A stretch of DNA of 64,000 nucleotides, from contig NZ_AP025739.1 of assembly GCF_003574315.2 (NCBI RefSeq), forward strand, positions 2,046,001 to 2,110,000, in the 5' to 3' direction. Position 1 is the stretch's first letter. Every line of letters begins with the position of its first letter. Positions 33,897 to 41,324 of this stretch are shown here, piece after piece. The position numbers and the translations under genes were made by a program. This DNA is from Capsulimonas corticalis. Its GTDB lineage: Bacteria > Armatimonadota > Armatimonadia > Armatimonadales > Capsulimonadaceae. The notes below the pieces were generated by a model. The model was not told where the DNA came from. It saw only the letters and a program-made list of their open reading frames with translations, and made no database searches.

Positions 33897-34654
33897 CGAT
33901 TCTGCCTCTCGGAATACCCCATCACCCGCGCCGCCTTTGCCCGATCAACGGGCGAGAACGGCGCGCCGTCGGTGGTCCAAGAATTGACGGCGTGATTAGG
34001 CTCCAGGTCGTGCGGACTCCGCGTTCGGACGTGTCCATCACAATAAAGGACACTCGTCTCGGCGACATGCCCGCTGAAGAGATTGCCGGTATCGGCGTTC
34101 GGATTCATCGGACACGCGAATCCCCCAGGAGACAGGACGTTGAAGTCGTTGAACGCCGCTGTCGATTCCACAATCGCGATCACGCTTTCAGGATGCTTGA
34201 TCTTGCTGAGGGCTAAACCTGGGCTGAACCTGTCGGCGAAGGGACCGAAAGCTTGTTCGCCGCTGGTGGAATTGACGGCGTATGAACGATGGAAGCCGTC
34301 GTGTTCGATATCGTCTTCGCCTGCCATGGGATTTGACGGACATTCGAACATCGTTTTGCTTTTGATGTACGGATTGACCAGAACTCGCCACGACACCAGC
34401 GTTCCGTTCGCGCCCAGCGTCTGGCGCGGTGGCAAGACGCTGTCGTAGTCTTCCGAATACTGCTGCATTCCGATCCCGATTTGGATCAACTGCTTCTCGC
34501 AGCGTGCCTGCTTGGACCGGGCGGCGGCGTACGTCGTCACCCTATACAGCACAACGGCAAATGGAAAAAAGACGCAGATCGCCGCGATAAAGCACCCGAC
34601 ATTGACTGTATTGGGAAACGCTCTGCGCAGCCATTTCTGGATCATGGATTTCAC
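33893..34654 (-). CDS. DUF1559 prepilin-like protein, paralogue 1
   Basis: A 253-aa secreted or membrane-anchored protein of the DUF1559 family, abundant in Planctomycetota and Armatimonadota. It has an N-terminal helix (VGCFIAAICVFFPFAVVLY), the post-helix CEKQLIQIGIGMQQYSEDYD, PPRQ, FECPSNPM, YAVNS, and the C-terminal H-X9-DG signature GHVAETSVLYCDGHV. The usual class III (GFTLIELLV) prepilin cleavage site is missing. It starts with GTG in a GTGA overlap with the preceding paralogue. An internal ATG at 34645 is an alternative. Confidence 0.85.
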   Translation of the reverse strand: MKSMIQKWLRRAFPNTVNVGCFIAAICVFFPFAVVLYRVTTYAAARSKQARCEKQLIQIGIGMQQYSEDYDSVLPPRQTLGANGTLVSWRVLVNPYIKSKTMFECPSNPMAGEDDIEHDGFHRSYAVNSTSGEQAFGPFADRFSPGLALSKIKHPESVIAIVESTAAFNDFNVLSPGGFACPMNPNADTGNLFSGHVAETSVLYCDGHVRTRSPHDLEPNHAVNSWTTDGAPFSPVDRAKAARVMGYSERQNR

Positions 34655-35424
34655 GATGGATATTGCTTCGCGCCGTACTCAATCACCTGCGCCGCCTTCG
34701 CCCGATCGGCGGGCGAGAACGGCGCGCCGTCGGTGGTCCAAGGATTGGGACGGCCGTTGAGTGCGTCCAGTGAAGCCGCTGGGCGTATTATTTTGACATG
34801 GCCGTCGCAATAGAGGACGTTTGTCCGTCCCTGATGTCCGCAGAAGAGATTGCCGGTCTTGGATTTTTCGCTCGCCGGCCAGCGGAAGATCTCCGGGGCC
34901 AGGACGTTGAAATCGCTGTAGGCTGCGGTGGATTCGACAACGGCGAGCAGAGATTCCGGATGCGCGGCGTCGCGGAGCGGGAAGCCGTTGGGGAACTTGC
35001 CGGAGAAGGGGCCGAAGGAGCGGGCATTGTCGCTGGCGGAGTTGACGGCGTACGAGCGGCTAAAGTCACTGTCCGTAATGCTGTCGTTTGCCATGCCGCT
35101 TTTCGAATCGGCGACGGGGTTGGATGGGCATCGGAAAAGCGCGGCGTCTTTCATGTCGGGGTAAATCAGAACGCGCCAGGAGACATTGGCGCCGTCGGCT
35201 TCCCGAAGCTGTCGCGGCGGCAGTTGTTCGTCATTGTCCTGGCTGTACTGGAGGAGCGCGAGGCCGATCTGTTTCATGTTGCTGGCGCAGGAAATTTGCC
35301 GGGCTTTTGGCCTTGGGTAATCAGGAAGCGGAAAAATTGCGAATACGCCGATGGCAATGAGGACTGTAAGACAGATCCACGTAATCACCGACTGGGCCAT
35401 GTGCTTGGGATGATTTAAGTCCAT
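34651..35424 (-). CDS. DUF1559 prepilin-like protein, paralogue 2
   Basis: A 257-aa DUF1559 protein with the same layout: helix WICLTVLIAIGVFAIFPL, ISCASNMKQIGLALLQYSQDNDEQLPPRQ, CPSNPV, RSYAVNSAS and a GHQGRTNVLYCDGHV ending. It too lacks a GFTLIE motif. It is roughly half identical to paralogue 1, and its final TTDGAPFSPADRAKAAQVIEYG is nearly the same as there. The stop overlaps the start of paralogue 1, so they form an operon. Confidence 0.86.
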   Translation of the reverse strand: MDLNHPKHMAQSVITWICLTVLIAIGVFAIFPLPDYPRPKARQISCASNMKQIGLALLQYSQDNDEQLPPRQLREADGANVSWRVLIYPDMKDAALFRCPSNPVADSKSGMANDSITDSDFSRSYAVNSASDNARSFGPFSGKFPNGFPLRDAAHPESLLAVVESTAAYSDFNVLAPEIFRWPASEKSKTGNLFCGHQGRTNVLYCDGHVKIIRPAASLDALNGRPNPWTTDGAPFSPADRAKAAQVIEYGAKQYPS

Positions 35425-35485
35425 GTCGTTCTCCTGTCGTAATGAATGGTTAACGCCGCCGGGCTGGTTTCGTTTCGCTTATGGG

Positions 35486-36295
35486 CTAGCTTCGCCCTAT
35501 ATCCCAAAAAAAGACACGTCGCCGTACGGGGCCTTCGCGCATCTCGTGATAGATCTTTTCCGAGTATTGCATAACGGCGGCCGCCTTCGCTTCGTCCATG
35601 GGCGTGAACGGTTTGGTGTCCACGGTCCAGGGGTTGACGCCGGATTGGGAGAGCATGTGGCTGGGAAGCATCGCCTGGACGTGACCGTCGAGAAAAGCGG
35701 CGTTCGTGACGCGATTATGTCCGGAAAAGAGATTGCCGGATTGCGCGGCGGCGTTCGTCTTTCGGGCGAAACCCTCCGGGAAGAGAGGATTGAAATCGCT
35801 GAACGCCGCCGTCGATTCGACAATGGCGATGGTCTGACCCGGAGCCTCGGAACTGTCGAGAGAGAAGCCGCGCCCATAGGCGTCGGCGAACGGTCCCAAG
35901 CTTCGCATGGGATCGTCGTGCGTGGCGTTGACGGCGTAGGAGCGGCTGAGGTCATCCGTCGCGAGCGGCAACGCTTGGGATGCCGGCGCGGGACCGGCGG
36001 GGTTGGAGGGACACCGAAAGGAATCGCGAGATTTGATGTAGGGATAGATCAAGTATCGCCAGGAAACAAGAGCGCCGCCCGCTCCGCTTGCGTTCTGTCG
36101 CGGCGGCAGCTTCTCGTCGTTGTCCTGTTCGTATTGCGCGAGTCCCAGCCCCAGCTGCCTGAGATTGCTGGCGCAGCTGAGCCTGGAATCGCGGCCAATG
36201 ACGGAGCGAAATAAGAGCGGTTCGGAGATAAGAGCGATGAAGATTACGGCGGCGGCGATAGAAGCGCCGGCGATCCCGCTGTTACGGCCGATCAT
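35486..36295 (-). CDS. DUF1559 prepilin-like protein, paralogue 3
   Basis: A 269-aa DUF1559 protein and the first gene of the three. Its hydrophobic N-terminus is shorter (AGASIAAAVIFIALISEPLLF) and is followed by RLSCASNLRQLGLGLAQYEQDNDEKLPPRQ, FRCPSNPAGP, SYAVNATHDD and the GHNRVTNAAFLDGHV ending. Again no prepilin peptidase motif is seen. Sixty-one bases separate it from paralogue 2, which has a recognisable SD (AGGAG) and may also be transcribed separately. Confidence 0.86.
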   Translation of the reverse strand: MIGRNSGIAGASIAAAVIFIALISEPLLFRSVIGRDSRLSCASNLRQLGLGLAQYEQDNDEKLPPRQNASGAGGALVSWRYLIYPYIKSRDSFRCPSNPAGPAPASQALPLATDDLSRSYAVNATHDDPMRSLGPFADAYGRGFSLDSSEAPGQTIAIVESTAAFSDFNPLFPEGFARKTNAAAQSGNLFSGHNRVTNAAFLDGHVQAMLPSHMLSQSGVNPWTVDTKPFTPMDEAKAAAVMQYSEKIYHEMREGPVRRRVFFWDIGRS

Positions 36296-36356
36296 GGGCC
36301 ACCTCCTCTCACAGAGATATCCCTATCGTACCGTATTGGCGTGAGGAGCCAGACGT

Positions 36357-36851
36357 TTATTGGAGACGTTTGTAATCCAATTGCCGGCGGCTTTGCAGCA
36401 TCCACCCTTGATCGGTCGAAATCCAGTGATCCAGGACCGTCATGTCCATCACCCCGCTCTGCTCCGCGCCGGTTTGCGCGTTGTGGATGGTCACTTCCTG
36501 GCGCTCCACGGCTTTGACATCGGCGGCGGCTCTCGTAGATTGGAGGGCGAACGTCACGATCCGTGTCGTGGTGCGCATGGATTTGACGAGGGCGAAGATC
36601 GCGGGGAGGCCATCCTTGCGGGCCTGGAGATTGAACTGGTCCCCCTTCAGATCTGTGCCCACGTAGTCCGGCGACGTGTGGGCGAGGGCGCCGGCGGCGT
36701 CCTTACGGTCGAGCGCGGCGTTCTGCTGACGGTATGTGTTCTGGATGGCGCTGCGCGCGCCGGCGGCGATATCGGCGTAGGCGGCGGTGGCGAGCGCGCC
36801 CAGCAGGGCGAGTGTGAAAACAAACGCTCTACGGCGGTCGTTGTTGTACAT
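36357..36851 (-). CDS. Secreted NTF2/SnoaL-like (DUF4440-type) protein
   Basis: A 164-aa protein. After a signal peptide (FVFTLALLGALATAAYA) comes a cone-like alpha/beta domain: SAIQNTYRQQNAALDRKDAAGALAHTSPDYVGTD, and a second half with VTIHNAQTG, MTVLDHWISTDQGWMLQSRRQ, as in nuclear-transport-factor-2-like DUF4440 proteins. These bind small ligands or act as enzymes; none can be deduced here. Start ATG 36851 has AGGA nine bases upstream. Its gene stands alone. Confidence 0.7.
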   Translation of the reverse strand: MYNNDRRRAFVFTLALLGALATAAYADIAAGARSAIQNTYRQQNAALDRKDAAGALAHTSPDYVGTDLKGDQFNLQARKDGLPAIFALVKSMRTTTRIVTFALQSTRAAADVKAVERQEVTIHNAQTGAEQSGVMDMTVLDHWISTDQGWMLQSRRQLDYKRLQ

Positions 36852-37058
36852 GGCGGACATTCCTAAAGTGTCGGCGCTTGAGCGCGCCAAGTCTTATTGT
36901 CGGTCGCAGGGCGGCAAAGCTGGAATCGGGCTCAAGGTTACAGTGGGTTTACAGTGCCGCGCGGGGAGCTCAAATCCGGTTCATGGAGACCAGGCGCCGG
37001 GTAAGTCCAACACACGACTGCTCCGAAAGTGAGCGGCCGGAAGGGAGGAAAGCCCATC

Positions 37059-37844
37059 ATGGACTTTCATGAAATCGTAAACAACCCGGTGAACCGTCGA
37101 ACCTTTTTGACCCGAATGGCCGCCGCAGGACTGGGTGTGGCCGCCATGGGACTGATGCCGGAGGCCGCGCACGCTTCGGGCCGCCCGGTGCTGACATTGG
37201 TCAACGTTCCCGAGAACTCGCACTTTCCCGGCATCCCGGGCAAGAACCTGCGCAACAAGACACTGAACTATGCGCTGACGCTGGAAATCCTGGAGGCGGA
37301 TATCTACCGGCAAGGACTGAACCTCGCCGCCGGAAAACCGCTGGACACGCCGCTGCCCGATGATGTTTCCGGCTACGCGCTGTCGATTCCCGCCGGACAG
37401 GTCGCGCATCCCGCGCTCGGATTTCAGCTGCTCCAGCAGTTCGCGCCGGTCGAGGCCGCGCACCGGGACTACCTCCACGCCGCGATCCAGTCGCTGGGCG
37501 ACACGCCGGTCTCGCCGAACCCTGGCGGCTACAAAGCCCCCTTCGGCGGCGATCTGGCTTCGGTCCTCGCCGTGATCCGCACACTGGAAGAGACGGGCGT
37601 TCGCGCCTATCTGGGCGCCGCGCAGTTCATTGGCGACAAAACGCTGACGCAGGCCGGCGCGAGCATCTACTCGACCGAGGCGCGCCATTCGGCGGCGATC
37701 AATTACGCCCTGGGACTGGAAGCCGGCCCCGCCAAGCAGCGTCTGGACAGCCAGGCGGTGATTCACCAGAATGGCGATAATAACTTTGAGTATTGGCTGA
37801 CCCCGGAACAGGTGATCGCCAAGGCGAAGCCGTTCTTTGCATAG
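37059..37844 (+). CDS. Tat-exported ferritin-like domain protein 1
   Basis: A 261-aa protein with a twin-arginine signal (VNRRTFLTRMAAAGLGVAAM, R13-R14) and a ferritin-like four-helix domain. Candidate di-iron ligands are present in every helix: LEILEADIY, VEAAHRDYL (E-x-x-H), LEETGVRAY and TEARHSAAI (E-x-x-H). Export in folded form by Tat fits a metal cofactor loaded in the cytoplasm. GGAGGAAAG precedes the ATG. It is the first of three genes that look like one operon. Whether it oxidises iron, stores it or detoxifies peroxides cannot be told. Confidence 0.85.
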   Translation: MDFHEIVNNPVNRRTFLTRMAAAGLGVAAMGLMPEAAHASGRPVLTLVNVPENSHFPGIPGKNLRNKTLNYALTLEILEADIYRQGLNLAAGKPLDTPLPDDVSGYALSIPAGQVAHPALGFQLLQQFAPVEAAHRDYLHAAIQSLGDTPVSPNPGGYKAPFGGDLASVLAVIRTLEETGVRAYLGAAQFIGDKTLTQAGASIYSTEARHSAAINYALGLEAGPAKQRLDSQAVIHQNGDNNFEYWLTPEQVIAKAKPFFA

Positions 37845-37907
37845 ATTTGCGCCGCGTCGCCTTCGGCCCAATAGGCCGAAGTCTGAGACGCGCGAAAGGA
37901 ATTGACC

Positions 37908-38654
37908 ATGAACCACGAACCGATTGCCCATACGGAGCGTCGAGAATTTTTGGGATCGGCCGCGCGGACGGCGGCGATCGTGGCCGGAGCTACGCTGCTC
38001 GGCCCAAGCCTCGTCCGCGCCGCAGCGCCGCTGCAATATAAAGACATCTATCGCCCCAAGATTCTCAATTTGCCGGGCGGCCTGAAGGCTGGAGACGACA
38101 TCCAGGTCCTGAACTACGCCCTGACTCTGGAGGATTTAGAATCGGACCTCTACATCCAGGCCGTGCAGCGCCTGACGATGGGCGGGACCAACAAGCTCGG
38201 CAAGCAGATCCCCGGTCTGGGCGTCAATGATATGGAGCCGGACGTCAAGTACTTGAAAATCTTCGCCGAAGTCGAGGCGGAGCATCGCGACTTCCTGCGC
38301 GGCTCGCTCAATAGCCTGTTTCACGGGATCGCCGTGAGTCCTTACAAATACGATTTCGGCATCGAGACTAAGTCGCGAGAGGAAGTGCTGGATCTGGTGC
38401 TGACGGCGGAAGCGCTCGGAACGGCGGCTTATCTGGGCGCGGTCCCGTACCTGAAGACACGCCTCTTCATCACGGCGGCGGCGGCGATCCAGGGCACGGA
38501 AGCGCGCCACACGGCGACGCTGACTCTGGTGCAAAACCAGCTGTTCGGCGGCTCCAAACCCAGCTCGCCCCTCGCTTCGGACAACCATGGGATCGATATG
38601 CCGATGGATCCGGACGCCGTGCTGGCGAAGGTCTCGCCATATATCGTCCGATAA
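37908..38654 (+). CDS. Tat-exported ferritin-like domain protein 2
   Basis: A 248-aa relative of the preceding protein with signal TERREFLGSAARTAAIVAG (R11-R12). Its helices carry LEDLESDLY, VEAEHRDFL, TAEALGTAAY and TEARHTATL, matching the ligand positions in protein 1. The two are clearly paralogous but distant, suggesting a heteromeric assembly rather than a recent duplication. AAAGGA lies seven bases before the ATG at 37908. The spacing to the first gene is 63 bases. Confidence 0.85.
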   Translation: MNHEPIAHTERREFLGSAARTAAIVAGATLLGPSLVRAAAPLQYKDIYRPKILNLPGGLKAGDDIQVLNYALTLEDLESDLYIQAVQRLTMGGTNKLGKQIPGLGVNDMEPDVKYLKIFAEVEAEHRDFLRGSLNSLFHGIAVSPYKYDFGIETKSREEVLDLVLTAEALGTAAYLGAVPYLKTRLFITAAAAIQGTEARHTATLTLVQNQLFGGSKPSSPLASDNHGIDMPMDPDAVLAKVSPYIVR

Positions 38655-38676
38655 TCGCCGCCGAAAGGATCAAACG

Positions 38677-39123
38677 ATGAAAAAGATACAGTGGACCCTC
38701 GCCGCCGTCGCCCTCGCGGCGCTCGCCGGCAATCTCGCGCCGGCCGCCCACGCGCAGGACGGCGATGGCTGGACCGTCACGAAGGCGCTCCAGTCGGAAA
38801 AGCTCGACTACAGCAAACTCAACAATTCGACCTACGACTACGCCGACATCGCGACCGCCAAAGGGAATCACTACTCCGACAACCAGGTCGCGACGATGCT
38901 GAAGATCGCGAAACTTTCGGGCCAAAGGTTCAAGGATGTCTTCTGGGCGCTCAACCGGGGCGAGACGTTCGCGATGCTCGCCGGGAAGTACAATATCCCT
39001 TACTCCCGTCTGCGCCATGTCGACGCGGAGAAGGACGAGATCGCGGCGTTCGAATCCGCGTATCTCGCGACAGGGAAAACGAGCGCGCGGCGTGATAAGA
39101 TCGATGCGATTTTGATGAAATAG
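38677..39123 (+). CDS. Small secreted protein of the ferritin-like operon
   Basis: A 148-aa protein with an N-terminal signal peptide (WTLAAVALAALAGNLAPAAHA) and a helical mature part (NHYSDNQVATMLKIAKLSGQRFKDVFWALNRGETFAMLAGKY). I recognise no domain; the pattern LAGKYNIPYSRLRHV has a LysM-like or helix-turn-helix look but is not convincing. GAAAGGA precedes the ATG at 38677, 22 bases after the previous stop. It likely works with the two ferritin-like proteins outside the cytoplasm. Confidence 0.7.
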   Translation: MKKIQWTLAAVALAALAGNLAPAAHAQDGDGWTVTKALQSEKLDYSKLNNSTYDYADIATAKGNHYSDNQVATMLKIAKLSGQRFKDVFWALNRGETFAMLAGKYNIPYSRLRHVDAEKDEIAAFESAYLATGKTSARRDKIDAILMK

Positions 39124-39164
39124 GATGTCCCGGCCCCATTCACAAGAGTCGGTTTTCGCGTACT

Positions 39165-39405
39165 GGGCAATAAATTAGCCAGCTGGGGGCGCTTCGCATT
39201 AAGGACCCCGCAATAAATTACGGGGCTGGGGGCGCTTCGCGCCGACCGTCCGTGCCGGACGGAAGAGTCTCTACGCCTGCGATCCTTGGTCTTCCGTCCG
39301 GGACGGTGGGCGCCCTTTGGGCACTGGTTGCGAAGCAACCCCCAGCCCCGTACTTCAGTGCGGGGTTCAATGCGCTCGCTGTAGCCCCGTAATTTATTGT
39401 GGGGT
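39165..39405. repeat. Complex palindromic repeat with internal 43-bp direct repeat
   Basis: The non-coding interval between the ferritin-like operon and the GH43 gene. Two direct copies of GCAATAAATTA-N4-GCTGGGGGCGCTTCGC lie 43 bases apart (39167 and 39210). The second copy pairs with GCGAAGCAACCCCCAGCCCC (39330-39349), and its outer part CCCCGCAATAAATTACGGGG pairs with CCCCGTAATTTATTGTGGGG (39385-39404). At the centre stands ACCGTCCGTGCCGGACGGA (39245-39263), pairing with TCTTCCGTCCGGGACGGT. The whole can fold into a long branched hairpin. No coding frame is convincing. Confidence 0.82.
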
Positions 39406-39415
39406 GGGGGAAAAC

Positions 39416-41161
39416 CTACTCCGAAACTACATCAGTCCCCAAAGTGACTCCACTGTCGTTAAACGTGTCCACCGTGAAGAAGTAAGAAACGCCGACGTTG
39501 AGCGTGTGGATGCTGAGCGTGCTGGCGCCGTAGACCTGATAGTTGCTGAAGAGTTTGTCCTTGGCGACGCCATAGCGGACGATATAACCGTCCGCGCCGG
39601 CGACGGGCTTCCAGGAAATCGTGGCCTGGCGCCCGTCCGCGGCGTCTCGCTTGACCTGGACGCCTTCGGGCTTTTGGGGCGCCTTCCCCAGACCGCTGCC
39701 GAAGAGGCGCAGGCCGCTGATTGAGAATTTGGCGCCGCCTGGGGTGTGCGTATTGGTGATTCGGGCGTAGCGGGCCGTGACGGGTTTCTCCAGCGGGATG
39801 TAGTCGTGCGGCGAATCGCGCTTCTCGACGCTGCGGTCTACAATGGTCGTCCAGGTCTTGCCGTCGGCGCTCACGTCGAGTTTATAGCCGTAGCCGTCCT
39901 GAAGCAGGCCAAGCTGCGTGGAGCCTTCATCGGCGAAGTTGATCTGGGCGGCGTCGATGCGGCACGATTTTCCAAGATCGACCTGAAGCCATTCGCCCGG
40001 ATCGCCCGTTTTGGCCGACCACCAGGTGCGCATGTCTTCGTCAAACGCCGCTTCGATCGGATGCGCGTCAAGCGTGGAGGACGCCGTCGCCGTCTTTTGA
40101 TAATCTAAGAGCATCCAGCCGGTCAGGTTGCCTTTGGACGGGTCTTTGACGACGCCTGGGGCATACTGGGGGTAGTCGCCGAGGTAAGTGTCGCAGACCA
40201 TCTGGCCGTCGCGGGTAAACCAGGCGGGGAAGACGCCGAGACGGCGCTCGAACATATGGCGAATGGAGATCGTCATGGTCGCGATATGCCAATATCGCCC
40301 GCCGAGGTCCTGAAACGTCGAGCTGTGGCCCGCGCCGGTCGCGAAGCCCGTGGGTTTGAGCGAGAAAGGGCTGTAGGGCGCATAAGTGAATGGCCCGAGA
40401 GGATGGTCGCCGACATAAACGCCGTCGTTGTAGGATTTGTACTGGGTTCCGGGGGCGGAATACTGAAGGTAGTATTTGCCGTCGTGTTTGGTCATCCAGG
40501 AGCCTTCGATCCAGGCGCCGGAATCTTTGTAGGGCGGGGTGTCGGTCGGCTCGGCCGGGATCTCCCCGCCGTGTTTGGGCGTGACGCCCGCGAAAAACGG
40601 GATCCGCGCCGTGAGCGGCTTGAAGCCGTTCTTGGGGTCCAGCTCCTGACCACCGATGGGGTCCTTGTCGCTGCATCCGCTGTAGAGGTAAACGCGTCCG
40701 TCGTCGTCCCGGAACAGGGCTGGATCGCCCTGATTTTGCGTGTCGCTGACGAGCTTCCATTGGCCTTTGCCGGGATCGTCGCTTTCGTAGATGCCCGCGC
40801 CGCCGACGGTCCAGTACATCTTGCCGCCGATCTCCATCACGGTGGGCGCGTAGTTGTCGATCGGCAGCCCCGCCGGCGTCACGAACGTCCAGTGAACAAA
40901 GTCTTTGGAGCGCCAGTATCCCAGGCTTTTGGAAGGGAACAGCCAGTATTCGCCCTGATAAACGATCATCGTCGGATCGGCCGCTTCCCGCCGGCTGGGA
41001 TCTTCGGCTTGAAATCGATAGGGAAGATCCATCGGATTGCAGATGGTCGGCGCTCGGCCGGCGGCGAACGCCGGCGCCGCATGGAATAGCAATGGGAGCG
41101 AAGGGGCAAAAAGGGTGACAAGTGAGAGACAGGTCCGCGCAGACTTGAATTTCGTTTTCAT
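39416..41161 (-). CDS. Secreted GH43-family glycosidase with F5/8C and Fn3-like domains
   Basis: A 581-aa exported enzyme. The signal peptide ends at AFAAG. The five-bladed beta-propeller begins with the catalytic-base region EAADPTMIVYQGEYWLF (D62) and includes DSGAWIEGSWMTKHDGKYYLQYS, where E is the likely general acid. It is followed from about residue 350 by a discoidin-like carbohydrate-binding domain (ATASSTLDAHPIEAAFDEDM, WLQVDLGKSCRIDAAQI, YARITNT) and a C-terminal fibronectin-III-like domain (GVQVKRDAADGRQATISWKPV). GH43 enzymes attack arabinans, xylans or galactans. It diverges from another carbohydrate-active gene with a shared operator-like palindrome between. Confidence 0.86.
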   Translation of the reverse strand: MKTKFKSARTCLSLVTLFAPSLPLLFHAAPAFAAGRAPTICNPMDLPYRFQAEDPSRREAADPTMIVYQGEYWLFPSKSLGYWRSKDFVHWTFVTPAGLPIDNYAPTVMEIGGKMYWTVGGAGIYESDDPGKGQWKLVSDTQNQGDPALFRDDDGRVYLYSGCSDKDPIGGQELDPKNGFKPLTARIPFFAGVTPKHGGEIPAEPTDTPPYKDSGAWIEGSWMTKHDGKYYLQYSAPGTQYKSYNDGVYVGDHPLGPFTYAPYSPFSLKPTGFATGAGHSSTFQDLGGRYWHIATMTISIRHMFERRLGVFPAWFTRDGQMVCDTYLGDYPQYAPGVVKDPSKGNLTGWMLLDYQKTATASSTLDAHPIEAAFDEDMRTWWSAKTGDPGEWLQVDLGKSCRIDAAQINFADEGSTQLGLLQDGYGYKLDVSADGKTWTTIVDRSVEKRDSPHDYIPLEKPVTARYARITNTHTPGGAKFSISGLRLFGSGLGKAPQKPEGVQVKRDAADGRQATISWKPVAGADGYIVRYGVAKDKLFSNYQVYGASTLSIHTLNVGVSYFFTVDTFNDSGVTLGTDVVSE

Positions 41162-41199
41162 AACCCTAGCATACCATGAGTATTTGAATTTTTAATAAT

Positions 41200-41213
41200 T
41201 TACACCAGTGTAA
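41200..41213. promoter_or_regulatory. Operator-like palindrome TTACAC-CA-GTGTAA
   Basis: Perfect six-base arms around a two-base centre, extended by imperfect AT-rich arms (ATTTTTAAT to the left, ATTAAAAAT to the right). It lies between the divergent GH43 and six-hairpin glycosidase genes, 38 bases before the GH43 start, and so could control both. Confidence 0.6.
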
Positions 41214-41243
41214 TATGAAAATTAAAAATCGCGCCATTCTTTC

Positions 41244-41273
41244 TTGACACTCAAGGGAAGCGTCTGCTAAGAT
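41244..41273 (+). promoter_or_regulatory. Promoter of the six-hairpin glycosidase-like gene
   Basis: TTGACA (41244-41249), 18 bases, TAAGAT (41268-41273). The leader to the GTG start is about 45 bases. Confidence 0.65.
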
Positions 41274-41324
41274 TGAGAAAATACTGGATTTCAAATGGAT
41301 TGAAAACGGATTGGTGATGAAGTT

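Noticed and set aside
39165-39405. Reading the 39.2-kb repeat as a CRISPR array
   Set aside because: Only two direct copies with four variable bases between blocks and a large palindrome; there are no regular spacers and no cas genes in the window.
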